Positions 21,180-32,597 are shown, counted from the stretch's first letter. The stretch: 64,000 bases of DNA from Cristatella mucedo (GCA_009760855.2 WPIO01000093.1:368001-432000), one strand, 5' to 3'. Notes: generated by a model from the sequence alone, not told the origin. Made by a program: numbers and translations.

Positions 21180-22495
21180 TCAATTTCTGTTCAAAATGTA
21201 TACCCTCACTCTTGCTGATGTAATCGCCAAGCACAACCAAGGCTTGTATTTCCATGCAGATGGCCCACAGATGTACCCGTGCTTTGACCCCTCCCTCCCT
21301 TCCAACGTGGCAAACTCCTTTAAATCCCATGCTACGTGTATTGCTAACATTTGCACTTGGATGGTAAATCATTTTTTCACATTGAATGACGATTACACCA
21401 ACTTACTAGTTATGGGCAAACCAAGTGTGTTCAGAAATTGGAAACCTATCCTCAAAATGGGCTCTGCCAGCGATCTCCTGAAGCATCTGCACGAAATCTG
21501 GGTGTTATGTCCCGTAGTGACCTTTCACTAGACGACCACATCAGCTCCACTGCCAAGTCTGCCTACTTCCAGCTAAGTAACACTGTAGAAATTTGGGTCT
21601 GCTTAGACAGGGATACCACATCCCAGTTGGTCCATGCATACGTGACGTCCCGATTCAACTTTTGTAAATCTCTACTTGCAGGTCTTTCTGCCAGTACAGT
21701 TAAGCACTTACAGCTGGTGCAAAACTCGGCAGCTAGACTTGTCTGCCGTGAGCATTGACGTTGCCACATCACACCATTTCGGGTGACTTGCACTGGCTCC
21801 CGATCAAGCAGTGTATCAACTTCAAGGCTCTGTCATTCACTTTTAGGTCCCTCCATTCTCTGGCTCCAGTGTACCTATAATATATTCATTTATATAGCAC
21901 CCTAAGAGAGCTTAAATCTCTATTCAGGCACTTCACATATGCCACAAGGCTCGAGCCCATGACCTAGGCCAGACCTTGGTCGGGGCGATCATCTTAATCA
22001 CTGGGTCAAACCAGCTCGTGTCTTATCATAACTACTCTCAAACTAGCCAAGGCATCGTATAACCTGATTGCTTAGCAGGGCCTCAAATCTTTTGCAGACC
22101 GTGCCTTTAGTTCGTATGCTCCCAGAGCCTGGAACTCACTACCCACGCAGGTCACTACGTCCTTTGACATGACGGCTAAAAACGAGCCTGCTCATCACAG
22201 CAAAGAAGCTCAAAACGCATCTATTCATTTATCACAGAATTGAGTGAGTCCACATGATTTGTCCTTTATGCACTTATGTGTGCTGACACCGTGTATGCTG
22301 CCAATAACCGTACATATTTGCGTGCTGACCCTGTGCATGCCACCTCTAACCATGTTATGCTTGTTGTCATTGACTATGCTACCAATAAATCATTCGATCA
22401 TTCCTTCTTTGAAGCACCTATATGTACAGTGCCTACAAAAAAGATTAAGTTCTCCTAGGGCGCCACATAAATGCATGCAAATGTAATACCACTAC
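21180..22495 (+). mobile_element. LINE-B copy B6, interrupted by SINE-2
   Basis: Plus-strand LINE-B with frames broken: MYTLTLADVIAKHNQGLYFH, then ADGPQMYPCFDP, where the YADD box has become HADG. It continues as DLSLDDHISSTAKSAYFQL, RFNFCKSLLAGLSAS, VQNSAARLVCREH and the C-terminal PRAWNSLP-like region near 22120. A SINE-2 lies at 21886-22025. The 3' end has a decayed hairpin near 22430-22475. Confidence 0.85.
21886..22025 (-). mobile_element. SINE-2 copy inside LINE-B
   Basis: Minus-strand order: tRNA-like head with GGGCTCGAGCCTTGTGGCAT, then GTGAAGTGCCTGAATAGAG, ATTTAAGCTCTCTTAGGGTG and CTATATAAATGAATATATT. LINE-B sequence resumes after it (TATCATAACTACTCTCAAAC), so it inserted into B6. 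Short duplicated CTAT/TTAT bases flank it. Confidence 0.75.
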
Positions 22496-22504
22496 TAATT
22501 ATTA

Positions 22505-22670
22505 TTCTTTGCTGGATCCGTGTGAATCGTCCGTTGTGAGCTTGTGCTTGCTGACGCAGTGCGTGTTACCACTAACCTTATTGGTGCGCTTCCCTTATAG
22601 AAAAGTGCCTAAAGATATATTTGGTTCTCCCTGAGCGTTATAAATATGCTTTATTCCTATTATTATTAGT
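22505..22670 (+). mobile_element. LINE-B 3' fragment B7
   Basis: 3' UTR (GTGTTACCACTAACCTTATT), decayed hairpin (AAAGTGCC .. GAGCGTTAT) and an (ATT)n tail near 22655-22668. Confidence 0.75.
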
Positions 22671-22711
22671 ATATGTCTCGGGTAGGTACGCACTCTAGAA
22701 TAAATAATGCT

Positions 22712-22935
22712 GGAGTAATAATAATAATAATAATAATACACTTGACGCAGCGGTCTCAGAGAACACAATCTATTTCTAGGCAATTTAAATTTGCTGCAAA
22801 GGACGCACGATCAAATGGTTAGTGGTTACATGCTCCCCGTAAAGAGCCTAGAAAGAGATTGAATTCACTGAGGGCACTTTATCAAGTGTATTATTATTAT
22901 GACAACAAGCATAACACGGTTAGGGGTGACACGAA
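22712..22935 (-). mobile_element. LINE-B 3' fragment B8, split by a tail-only copy
   Basis: (ATT)n tail, hairpin and 3' UTR on the minus strand to about 22838, continuing at 22898-22935 (GACAACAAGCATAACACGGT). The 60 bp between belong to B9. Confidence 0.8.
22839..22897 (+). mobile_element. LINE-B tail-only insertion B9
   Basis: About 59 bp: TAAAGAGCCTAGAAAGAG, ATTGAATTCACTGAGGGCAC, TTTATCAAGTGTATTATTAT. Only the 3' hairpin and tail, in opposite orientation to the host B8. The B8 sequence is continuous across it by comparison with 16165-16215. Confidence 0.75.
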
Positions 22936-23195
22936 CGTAGCACATTGACGGTTCAATGGCTAGAACACTCGATCGGATAGCACACGCTTGAAATGAGGTG
23001 CCGCGTATGCAAATTCATAATAGGAACGTGAAGCCACTGCGGATGCTGAGAAACGAAAAGCAGGCGACTCGGAGAAGACAACGCGCTAGTTTAGGAGATC
23101 GCCTTTTGTCTGACCCCGGACATTTAGAACAGGATAGTATGCACAAAAATAAGCTTACCAATGGAAATAGTAGAGACAGGATGCATAGCAACTGA

Positions 23196-23808
23196 AATGC
23201 AGCTCCTGCCAGCAGCCCGTAATGTAAGACGGTATCCAGAAGCCAAGACCCGGACGCGAGGACAAGGTTACTATCCTCCATTGAAGCTGCTCAAAACGGT
23301 GCCGCTGTGACGCCTTCGGTTCAGCCAATGGATGCTCACTTGGTGGCCATGTTGCCCACCGCACCTGCGGTTTATCAGCAGAATTTGCGAGGGTGTAGTG
23401 ACAGGCCTAGTCACCTCATAGCCGAATGCAGAGCAATATAGATAATTAAAGGATAGAAATTATTACAATTCTATGATTCTTCACTCGTTATGAGGCTGCA
23501 TTGGCCGTGGTGTGCATTCTCTAGTCAGTGGGCGTGGTATCTAAACATCTGCGATTTTTTGGGCCGGGAGAACGCTAACAATAATACCAGGGCCAGTGCA
23601 AGGCATTTTGTCTTTGCCGAAATAGCGTACGTAATTTTCTTTTACAGTATATCTCCGCAGGTGCTCCGTCATTAGAGGATAAAAGGAGGCTAGACTCAAC
23701 GAGTTTGAGAAAGTTTCTATTCTTACGCGACGACAACTACTCTCCCATCCAGATTTTGGAGTCGGCATTCTACTTGATCAAGAGAAAAAAGGGAATCTCT
23801 AAAATGAT
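23196..23808. other. No gene recognised
   Basis: Contains only short frames without family resemblance. Confidence 0.4.
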
Positions 23809-23960
23809 AAAACAGTCTCGTTTATATAGCGGCAGAAGAGCCTTGGTGGCTGTCACCTCGCTTGCAGCTGGTAATAAATGATTGTCTGCTGAAGGACTCG
23901 AACCCACAATATGGGTCCTGAAGAGCTAGCACTTTGCCCCGGGTTAAGACTCATGGGTTA
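23809..23960 (-). mobile_element. SINE-1 copy
   Basis: GGCAGAAGAGCCTTGGTGGC, CACCTCGCTTGCAGCTGGTA and a reverse box B GGACTCGAACCCAC. Confidence 0.82.
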
Positions 23961-24423
23961 AAAAGTAAAGTTCTGTAAGTATTAATAGCACGTCATAACT
24001 GAATGGGGAAATTTGGCTGCAGTACCGTTCCCTATCGTGTCAATCAGTTTTGCCATGTTAATTAGCTAAAAGTAGGTTGCGTCGGCTGATTGGCTAATAT
24101 GGTCGAACAGTAAAAGGTTATTTTAGGCAAGACGCCCTGGTTACAACGGGTGCACGTTACTGAGAATATGCTAGCCAAAAAAGTTATGAGTGTCAGGCTA
24201 TCCACTTTCCTTTAAGCGACAGTAAGCATGTGCGTAACTATTTGGCTTGTTTCCTTGTCATTCTCGCTCGCGAAAAGACCGTCAGAAATTCACAGTACAA
24301 GGGTAGTCAGAGAGCGTCTGGGGTACTGGCAGGTAAGGAAGTGCAGTAGATCGCAGCACAGATAAATGGATGTCATGTTCGTAGGAATCGAAATTTTAGA
24401 GTATGCTTAGCAATTAAATGGCC
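23961..24423. other. No gene recognised
   Basis: Nothing supportable between a SINE-1 and the (GA)n tract. Confidence 0.4.
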
Positions 24424-24501
<78 letters not shown>

Positions 24502-24508
24502 GGAGAGT
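24424..24508 (+). repeat. (GA)n microsatellite
   Basis: About 85 bp of nearly pure GA with a few AA and GG interruptions. Confidence 0.97.
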
Positions 24509-24607
24509 ACAAAGTAAGATAAAGGGGGCCTAGGAAAGATCGTGTAGAAATCTAGACTTCCTAAGCTAACCGACTGACAAGCAGCCGTGTAAGAAGGTAA
24601 GATAGGT

Positions 24608-24768
24608 TTAGCTGATTAAGCAGCCTTATTTGTATAGCTGCAGAAAAGCTTTAACGGCTATCGCAACCGCTTGCAGTAGGCATTAAAGAAATCGCCCACC
24701 AAAAGACTCGCACCCACGTGCTGGATCGTAAAGAGCGAGCACCTTAGCTCCTGGGCTAAAACAGAGAA
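24608..24768 (-). mobile_element. SINE-1 copy
   Basis: AGCTGATTAAGCAGCCTTAT, AAAGCTTTAACGGCTATCGC, AACCGCTTGCAGTAGGCATT and a decayed box B (GACTCGCACCCACG). Confidence 0.8.
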
Positions 24769-24824
24769 GAGGCTCAGATTGGACCATAACGATGGCTATA
24801 CAATGCAAGCGATCACTCATGTAT

Positions 24825-26330
24825 TGAAACTTCAAACCTTGCTAGGAAGTTCCAGTCTGGTTTAAGAGCTAACCTCTCCACAGGATCAGAATTGCTCCGT
24901 GTTAATAACGACCTATTTATGAATGCAAAGTTAATTAGAGTCTCTCTTCTTGTTTCTTGGTTTGCTCGATCTTTCGTCAGCTTTTGATACTATCGATCGC
25001 CAAGTTCTTTTTGAGCGCCATTCATATTGCCTGGGCACCACGGGTACTGCACAGCAATGATTCAGGTCCTATCTCAGTGGGGGACTCCTGAGTATTGATG
25101 TGCATGGAAGCAGATCATCCGAGAAACATCTAAATATGGGGTACATCAGGGCTCTGTGCTTGGTTTCGTTTTTTATACTCTCACTATTGCCGATGTGATT
25201 GCCAGGCGCCATCTAGGCTTTCACTTCTTTGTCCATGACACTCAGTTGTACTTTTGCTTTGATCCCTCCCAGCCCTCAGCACCTCGAATTCTCTCAACTC
25301 CCGTGCTGCATGTATTGATGACGTCTGCACATGGATGGCAGCTAACTCTTTAAAATTGAATGATGGTAAAACCTACTTACTAATTATGAGCGAACCAAGT
25401 GTGATTAAAAAATGGGAAAGGTTAATGCTCACAATTGGCTCTGCGAGCAAATCTTCCGTTGAACCTGCACAAAATCTAGGCGTCCTGTTCCAAAGTGACC
25501 TTTCATTGGATGACCACATCAGCTCCACATTCAAGTTTGCCTACTTTCAGCTGCATGACACTATCCAGACTGCTAAAATTTGAGCTTGCATAGGCAGGAA
25601 TACCACATCTAAGCTATTTCATGCAATTGTGACATCCGGTCTGGAATTATGTAACTCGCTGCTTACTGGTCTACCGGCCTGCGAAATCAAGCGCTTGCAG
25701 CTTGTAAAAAACTCTGCAGCTAGGCTTGTATGTCGTGGGCGTTGCAGTTACCACATCACACCACTTCTCGCCGACCTGCACTGGCTCCCAGTCAAAAAAC
25801 GCATCGACTTCAAGGTTCTGCCACTCACTTTGAGGTCCCTTCATTCTTTTGCTCAAGCCAACCTATCAGAACCACTCGGGGGGGGGCCGCCAGGCTAAGC
25901 AACATAATGCTAGCTTTTTGGAATCTATTTGTTTACGTATACGTCGTACGAACCTGAAATCTTTTGGAGACGGTGCTTTTAGTTGTATGCTTCCAAAGCC
26001 AGGAACTCACTTGCGACTTGCGTCACGAAATCCACTTACTTGACCACATTACAGAAGAAAATTAAAACGCACATATTTGTTGCATCTTTTCGTGGGTCCA
26101 TGTAATTCTTTATTTACATGCTTATGGGTGCTGACGCTGTGCATGCTGCCGATAACCATATTTGCATGCTTACCCTGTGCATGTCACCACTAACCATGTT
26201 ATGCTTGTTGTCATTGACTATGCTACCACTAGTCATTCAATCGTGCTTCCTTTGTAGCAAATGTAAAGTGCCTAGAAATATGTTGAGTTCTCTGAGGTTG
26301 TTATATCAAATTTATTCTTATTATTATTAT
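24825..26330 (+). mobile_element. LINE-B copy B10, RT to tail, frameshifted
   Basis: Starts in RT fingers (FQSGLRANLSTGSELLRVNN-like codons, frameshifted), then motif A as SSAFDTIDRQVLFERH. Motif B is damaged (YIRALCLVS). The box reads HFFVHDTQLYFCFDPSQPS, so the catalytic YADD is lost (FVHD). It continues with SLKLNDGKTYLLIMSEPS, LDDHISSTFKFAYFQLHD, CNSLLTGLPACEIKRLQLV and LADLHWLPVKKRIDFKVL. A G run at 25868-25878 breaks the C-terminus. The 3' UTR and hairpin end near 26310 with (ATT)n. Confidence 0.88.
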
Positions 26331-27867
26331 ATTACTAATCTGATGGTAGGCCACAACAACCAGGGGCGACACGTAGACCTGAACGAAGCGAAATGAATAC
26401 TTTCACTGTGCCCTACAGTCAGGGCAACGCGTTTTGCCTGAGAATATGGCTTACAAGTTTACGTTTTTTTAATCTAAGAGCCTGTTGGTAATATTAGAAT
26501 GAAAGAAATCAAAGAGTAGTGAGGACTCAAGTAGAGTTATCTTGGTATTTCTGCCCAGGTATGTGTCACTGGTACCTGATGAATAGACGCTGGTAATCAG
26601 ACCATCGCCAGAAATCTTTGAGGCCAGGCGTTGGGTTTGAGTTGGTATAACCTGAAGTTTCCAGAGTAGTGTGACAGCGTTAGCCTATTTTGTTTAAACG
26701 CTGATTAAGAGAGCAAGAACTTCCAAGCACATTTTTTTTCGAGTGCACCAATTTATTACAAATAATAGAGTGTTTAATTGGCACAGGACTTTTACATAGA
26801 GTTTAGTTAATCTACCATGCTACAGACGGATAGTGTTAACGACAACCTCAATACACACGCATAGAATCAATTGGTTTCACACAAGAATTTGTGCTTGTAA
26901 GTCCTTTAAGTGTGCATTTGGTTGCTTATTTCAAGAGGCTTATTTCTAATCGCTGTGGCGTCAGGCTAGCTCAGAGTGAAACGGTGCTGTAGGAGACTCG
27001 TAGCAGTTAGCATCCGTAAATAATGGACATCTACGATATTCATAGATATCCACGGATTCGCAGACAATCGCGTCCAAAGAACCAGCGAGACCGACCCTGA
27101 CGCGGAGCGCTGAGGAACATGGAGCGCCTACAGGCTTATGTAGGTGCACCACGAAGCTCGGCGCTGAAGGTGCACCGGCTGGCAGTCAGTCTTGGCTCTT
27201 CGACGTTTCAGAAATCACGGCAATCTCTTAGCACACGCATCTTCAACTGGAATGTTCTTACATCTGCGAAATTCAGGTGAAAGGAAAAGACCTGTAGGAT
27301 TTAAATTTCGCGAGCCTCATTTTAGAACCACTTAAAGCTCCGCTGCGACAATTATTCCTCAAGCCTCTGTGAGGCACGTCTAAAGAAGACATTGATCTCC
27401 TCCTCCGGAGCCGGAGGCTGCGCTCGGAAGGAGCGAAAACCTCTAGGCCTGCTTAGTTTCATCCGAGAAAACTGCTAGCCTCGTTCTGGAGAAAACCCCG
27501 AAATTACCCCTGGAAAGTACTCTCTAGCCCTCTAGAAGAAGGTGAAATTAGTTGCTTTCAATGAGCTGGAAGCTCTGCACGTTCGGCGAGCCTCTCGGAA
27601 GAGCCTGCAGGCCTTTCGTAAGAAGAAAACGGCAGCTCACTTTTAGAGGCTGAAGCGACGTGCCGCTGGCAAAGAGGCCAGCAGGCCTGCATAGAGCTGA
27701 CGGGAAATATGAGCCATTCTGACTATTAAATAGGGATAACCCCATTAAATATTTAATAATATAAATAATTTTAAGCATTTTTAAATGCGCTTACACCTTA
27801 AACTAGAACTTCGAGCATACCGAGGACTAATACTAAAGTGAAGTACAGTAAAGGTCAACCGATCGAA
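26331..27867. other. 1.5 kb without recognised features
   Basis: Mixed composition. Around 27360-27680 the motif AGGCCTGC or AGGCCTG recurs with Arg/Lys-like codons, but no frame holds up. Short frames at 26961-27152 and 27548-27778 on the minus strand match no family known to me. Confidence 0.4.
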
Positions 27868-28024
27868 CAGCCTCATTTATCTTTCGGCAGAAGACTCTTA
27901 GTGACCATCAACGCTCTTACAGGTGGCGACTAGGATTGCCCGTTGAAGGATTCGAACCCACGACCCGAAACGTGAAGAGCTAGCACCTTACCGCTACTGA
28001 TGTACGCCACTTTGGCAGCTCACT
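27868..28024 (-). mobile_element. SINE-1 copy
   Basis: AACAGCCTCATTTATCTTTC, GGCAGAAGACTCTTAGTGAC, then reverse box B GGATTCGAACCCACGACC and AGAGCTAGCACCTTACCGC. Confidence 0.82.
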
Positions 28025-28165
28025 CTAGTGAAATTGGAAAAGTCAAAATTTTCGGCGGAGGGGCAGAGTGTACTACTTCACGCGCGTACATAGACGTGCC
28101 GGCAGCGATCGTGCAATCGCCTGCTACCGCCGCCTAGAATAATGATAGGGTGAATAAAGTTCTCT

Positions 28166-29901
28166 TGTGCTGATGATTTACTGAAAAAATTGTGCACATT
28201 CGTGCCTCCATTAAGCCCCCTCAGATCAAAGCAATCGCCGTTCCTCAACCTGTGACCTTTCTTAAAAGGTTCTCCGATGTTTCTGCCTGTGATGTGGCTG
28301 CCTTAATAAGGTCTAGCAAAAAGAGCTCGTCTCCTGAAGACCCTATACCTTCATCTCTGTGGTCTTCACTTGCAGACCATCTTAGCCCTGCCATAACCAA
28401 GAATTTTAATGCTTCTTTGGGAACAGGAGTCGTCCCCAAGTCCTTCAAATCGGCAATCGTTAAACCTATTCTTAAAAAGCCTGGATTAGACACAGAGGTC
28501 CTAGCAAACTATCATCCAGTTTCCCTTCTTTCGTTCTTATCAAAGATTTTTGAAAAAATTGTTGCTAAGCAGCTAGTTGAACATCTTGAAAATAATGGAA
28601 CGTCAGAAACATTTCAATTAGGGTTGAAGAGGCAGCACTCTACTGAAACTGCTCTCCTCCGTGTTAACCATGGCATTCTACGTGGCAACGACGACGGGAA
28701 TGTCACTGCCCTAGCTCTGCTAGATCTGTCTGCTGCCTTCGACACCATTGATCACGAAGTTCTGCTTGAACGATCGAGGACAACGATCGGTCTGTCAGAC
28801 GAAGCACTGGCATGGTTTAAATCGTACTTGTCTGGTCGTGTTCAATCCGTGTCGTGTGGGGGTCAGATCTCACACACGAGAAAAGTCACCTGTGGAGTCC
28901 CTCAAGGGTCTGTACTTGGTCCCTTGCTGTTCTCCATTTATACACAACCTCTGGGGGAAATGATTAAGGCCCATAGAATAGGATATCACCTTTATGCTGA
29001 CGATGCTCAGTTGTATTTATCATTTAAATCGTCGGAATATACTGCGGCAACTGAAAAATTGAATGCTTGCCTTGCCGATATTCGATCCTGGATGTCGGAA
29101 AACTTCCTGAAATTAAATGACGATAAAACCGAACGGCTGCTCATAGAACACCCTGCAGCTAGCCATCACGTTCGATCCCCATCCAAGATTGCGACCTGTC
29201 TTTCATAGTGGCTTGCAAAAATTGAACTAGCTCCTTGGTTCTGTCTTGGCTTGATAGTTGCAACTCCCTGTTGGCTGGGCTACCAAAATCGCGATTAGGC
29301 CACTCCAGCTATGAATATGGCTGCAAGGCTAGTCTTTAAGTCCCAGAAGTTTGAGCATGAGTCTCTTTTGCTAAAAGAACTAAGATGGATGCCGGTTGAC
29401 CAACGGATTCAGAGCAAGGTTCTTACGCTGACCCACAAGGCCCGCCACGGCTTGTCTCCTTAGTATCTAGCTGAACTGCTGCATCAGTTTCAGCCTGTTC
29501 GCGCCCTCAGGTCGTGTGTGGACAATAAATTAGCTGTCTCATTCCTCCGCTTAAAGACAGTTGGCGACAGAAGCTTTAGCTCTGCAGGTCCTAGACTGTG
29601 GAACTCGCTTCCACAATTCTTACGCAATGACAACTACTCTCCAACTGCCGACTATGGCACATCTTTTCCAGCGGTCCTGAACTGCTACTTCTATGCTACT
29701 CACTACCTCAACTGCTCTCCTGACTCTGCTATGCTTCCCACTTTCTCTTTGTTGCGTGAGACGAAGTTTGTTGGCTACCGAATGCGTACCGAAAGCCGCT
29801 TAGGCTGTGAGTGCGCTATACAAAACTCTCCTGCGTAACACCCACATGGTCTTTATGACTTTGTGGAGTTACTGACGGAGATACATTACATTACATTACA
29901 T
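28166..29901 (+). mobile_element. LINE-A copy A3, internally deleted subfamily
   Basis: 5' truncated at FTEKIVHIRASIKPPQIKAI. The RT frame is open from 28192 to 29208 with LLDLSAAFDTIDHEVLLERS, CGVPQGSVLGPLLFSIYTQP and HLYADDAQLYLSF. After KLNDDKTERLLIEHP it jumps to ASHHVRSPSK: about 138 bp (46 codons) present in A1 (4101-4240) are absent. Stops follow at 29206 and 29461. The C-terminal frame resumes at 29518 (DNKLAVSFLRLKTVGDRSFS). It ends with four TTACA units at 29882-29901. The deletion is shared with A7. Confidence 0.92.
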
Positions 29902-29982
29902 GATTGCACATGGATCGTTGAATTGTGTCTGTTGAAACTTGTTTTAAGACTTCTGCCGAAGCAATTGCTGCTGTGATATAAA

Positions 29983-30110
29983 ACTCATTTGCATAGTAAC
30001 TTAAGATAATTTAATTGCTTTCATACAAGTGTTTTAAATGCGCGTCAGGACTGATGAAGCCCACGACCGGGGTAGCTAGAGGTGACCGTCTAACCGGGTG
30101 AACTAATGGA
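29983..30110 (-). mobile_element. SINE-2, diverged copy
   Basis: Follows the SINE-2 layout: CTCATTTGCATAGTAACTTA, AGATAATTTAATTGC, then a decayed box B (GAAGCCCACGACCGG). Confidence 0.5.
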
Positions 30111-30867
30111 GACCATCTGCCAAAGCAAGGGTGGCTGCAAATACTTTAAAGCGCTTTGATTATAATTTGGACGTGCAGCTGGCCCCGTATCGTCGTCCAT
30201 TTGATATGCCATGTGGTGCCTGCTAACCACTTTATTTACTTTACTTACTTTTGTTTATTTATTTATTTACAGCTATATTTAATTTAGCTGGATGTCTTAA
30301 TGAATACTTCGCGGGGAACGCCGTTGATGCTTGAGCTTAGTGAACGCTCGTTAGACATTATCGCAGTAGCGAACCTCAGCCAATGAAGGAAATTGACAAT
30401 AATAACATAGCGTTCTTAAAACGTTAATAACAAATTTTATTTTAATTTTTCTTTTCTTAGTAACAGGAGTTATTTCTCAATTGCTTATGATTCAAAGGCA
30501 TCGAAAGAGCGATTATAAATCACAAACCTACTGCCACTGTGATCAAAACAATGATTAAATGAAATCTGTTTATTTTCCACACCAACCAAAAGGAGTATAT
30601 TGAAATCTGATTAGTTTCCAGAAAAACCAAAAGATTCACTACGTTATGGTAATTATTTAATTAGTCATAATACAATTGTCATTTATTCAGCATTTGATGT
30701 GTTTATCTTCATCGTCAAACACTGGACGAAGTTGGCGAGACATAATATTAGTAAGTTGTTCTGCACTATAATACGTTCGTTATGAACTTACGTACTAATG
30801 CTATCCAGTATTATACATTTTCATCTAAGGTTGTACGCATTCCATGTATGTATGTAATCCATGTATT
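30111..30867. other. No gene recognised; AT-rich
   Basis: AT-rich sequence with no coding or RNA signal that I can support. Confidence 0.4.
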
Positions 30868-31715
30868 ATAAATGTTCATATTCCAAAGCGACCTCTCGTT
30901 AGACGACCATATCAGCTCCACAGTCAAATCTGCCTATTTTCAGCTTCATAACATTGCTAAAATTCGGGCTTGTTTAGATAAGGATACCACATCCAAGTTG
31001 GTCCATGCATTCGTGACATCCCGTCTCGACTTCTGCAACTCACTGCTTACTGGCCAACCAGCATGTGCGATCAGGCGATTGCAGCTGGTGCAAAACTTCG
31101 AAGCTAGGCTTGTCTGTCGTGAGCGTCAGTTGCCACATTATTCCACTTCTCGCCGACCTGCACTGGCGACCAGTCAAGCAACGGATTGACTTCAAGGTTT
31201 TGTCACTCCCTTTTAAGTCCCTTCATTCTATGGCTCCAGCCTAGCTCTCAGATATACTACCCCACCAGGCCAAGCATCATACCACCCGCTTTTTGGAATC
31301 CAACCGCCTGCATATACCTCGTACAAACCTTAAATCCTTTGGAGACCGTGCATTTAGTTCGTACGCTCCCAAAGCCTGGAACTCCCCCCCCCCCCGACCT
31401 GCGTCAGAAAATCCGCTGACCTGACCACATTTAAAAAGAACTTAAAAACACACCTATTTAGGACCGCATTTAATGGGTCCATGTGATTCGTCCCTGATGT
31501 GCTTATGCGTGCTGACACTATGCATGCTGCCACTGACCACATTTGTATGCTGACCCTGTGCATGTCACCCTTAACCATATTATTCATTTTTTTTGTTATT
31601 ATGATATTACTCACCATTCAATTACATGTTTCTTTGCAGCAAATGTAAAGTGCCTAGAGAGAGATTGAGTTCTCTGAGGGCGCTTTCTCAAAAGCATCAT
31701 TATTATTATTATAAA
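30868..31715 (+). mobile_element. LINE-B copy B11
   Basis: 5' truncated at IFQSDLSLDDHISSTVKSAY. Continues with LDKDTTSKLVHAFVTSRLDF and CNSLLTGQPACAIRRLQLVQ, then frameshifts into the C-terminus. A C run of about 13 at 31384-31396 disrupts the PKAWNSLP region. The 3' UTR and hairpin (AAAGTGCC / GGGCGCTTT) end at about 31690 with (ATT)n. Confidence 0.9.
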
Positions 31716-32030
31716 TAGTGGAACCTTAAGCCAGTTAAGTTTAGTTTGAGCTGTCTAAATGGGTGCGTATATGCAATTTCTTTTTGATAGCAGCAAGAGG
31801 ATGCTTGCACGAGGCAGAAAGATTACGCTAAGTTTGCAACCAATTCATCAAGACAAGTGCGAAAAATTACTGTGATTAAGAATTTCCTTAACAGTGTCAA
31901 GCAACATGCTCATTTTCGTACTTGCTATTGCGTAAGAGAGCATTGCCGCTACTTAAGTGTGTCACTTTTTCTCTTTTGAAGTCGTGCGTAGCATGTCGGG
32001 GCTCAAAGTTGTACCATATTCAAGCTAATA
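31716..32030. other. No gene recognised
   Basis: Non-coding stretch leading to the MITE at 32031. Confidence 0.4.
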
Positions 32031-32200
32031 CAGTCGACTCCGCTTATAAGAATACGCTCGGGCCGGCAAATGGCCATTCTTAAAGGTGGTGTATTCCTAT
32101 ATGCGAAGTGAGACTTCAGCTAGAGCAAATCTATCTGGGATGTGGAACCGCTATTCTTGTAAGTGAGTATCCTATGCCCGATGTTCTTATACGCGGACTG
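32031..32200. mobile_element. Pogo-like MITE, 170 bp, TA target
   Basis: Left end CAGTCGACTCCGCTTATAAG; right end reverse-complemented CAGTCCGCGTATAAGAAC. The match extends about 30 bp with gaps, including TATAAGAA and TCGGGC. TA flanks both ends (32029-32030, 32201-32202). CAGT..CGCTTATAA ends are typical of pogo/Tigger non-autonomous elements. No coding sequence. Confidence 0.72.
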
Positions 32201-32202
32201 TA

Positions 32203-32597
32203 CGCCATCATCACGCTTCTCCAATAGGAGCATTTTGGTACATTTAAAGACACATTTAAAGAGTAATAATAAGGAGTCACTGAGCTCCTGATATCCCAGC
32301 GTCTACAAGCTATCCTGCTTGATAGGCCCATTCGATCCAAGCTAGTAGTGTTGGGTTTGAGTCTGATTTTTTGACATCGAAGGCACCAGATCTAGGTACG
32401 GCCAGGGTCCAAAATACTCATTGATCAGGTTAAATGAGCTTAAATCTTCATTTACAGGCATTGCGAAGGCCAGAGCGCAAGTAAATGTGATTCTGAGATG
32501 ATAATGGGTTGAGGTACTCGAGAAGTAGTCCAAAAGCATAAGCAAACTAGCGAAAATGAGATGATTTGAAAAACTAATTTTCTATAGCAGCAAAATA
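32203..32597. other. No gene recognised
   Basis: Includes a weak SINE-2-like tail match at 32415-32460 (GAGCTTAAATCTTCATTTAC); otherwise nothing. Confidence 0.35.

Noticed and set aside
22998-23195. Hydrophilic 65-codon frame as a possible last exon
   Set aside because: Possible CAG acceptor but no family resemblance, no partner exon and no other support.
26961-27152. 63-codon minus-strand frame
   Set aside because: No recognised motif, no splice context.
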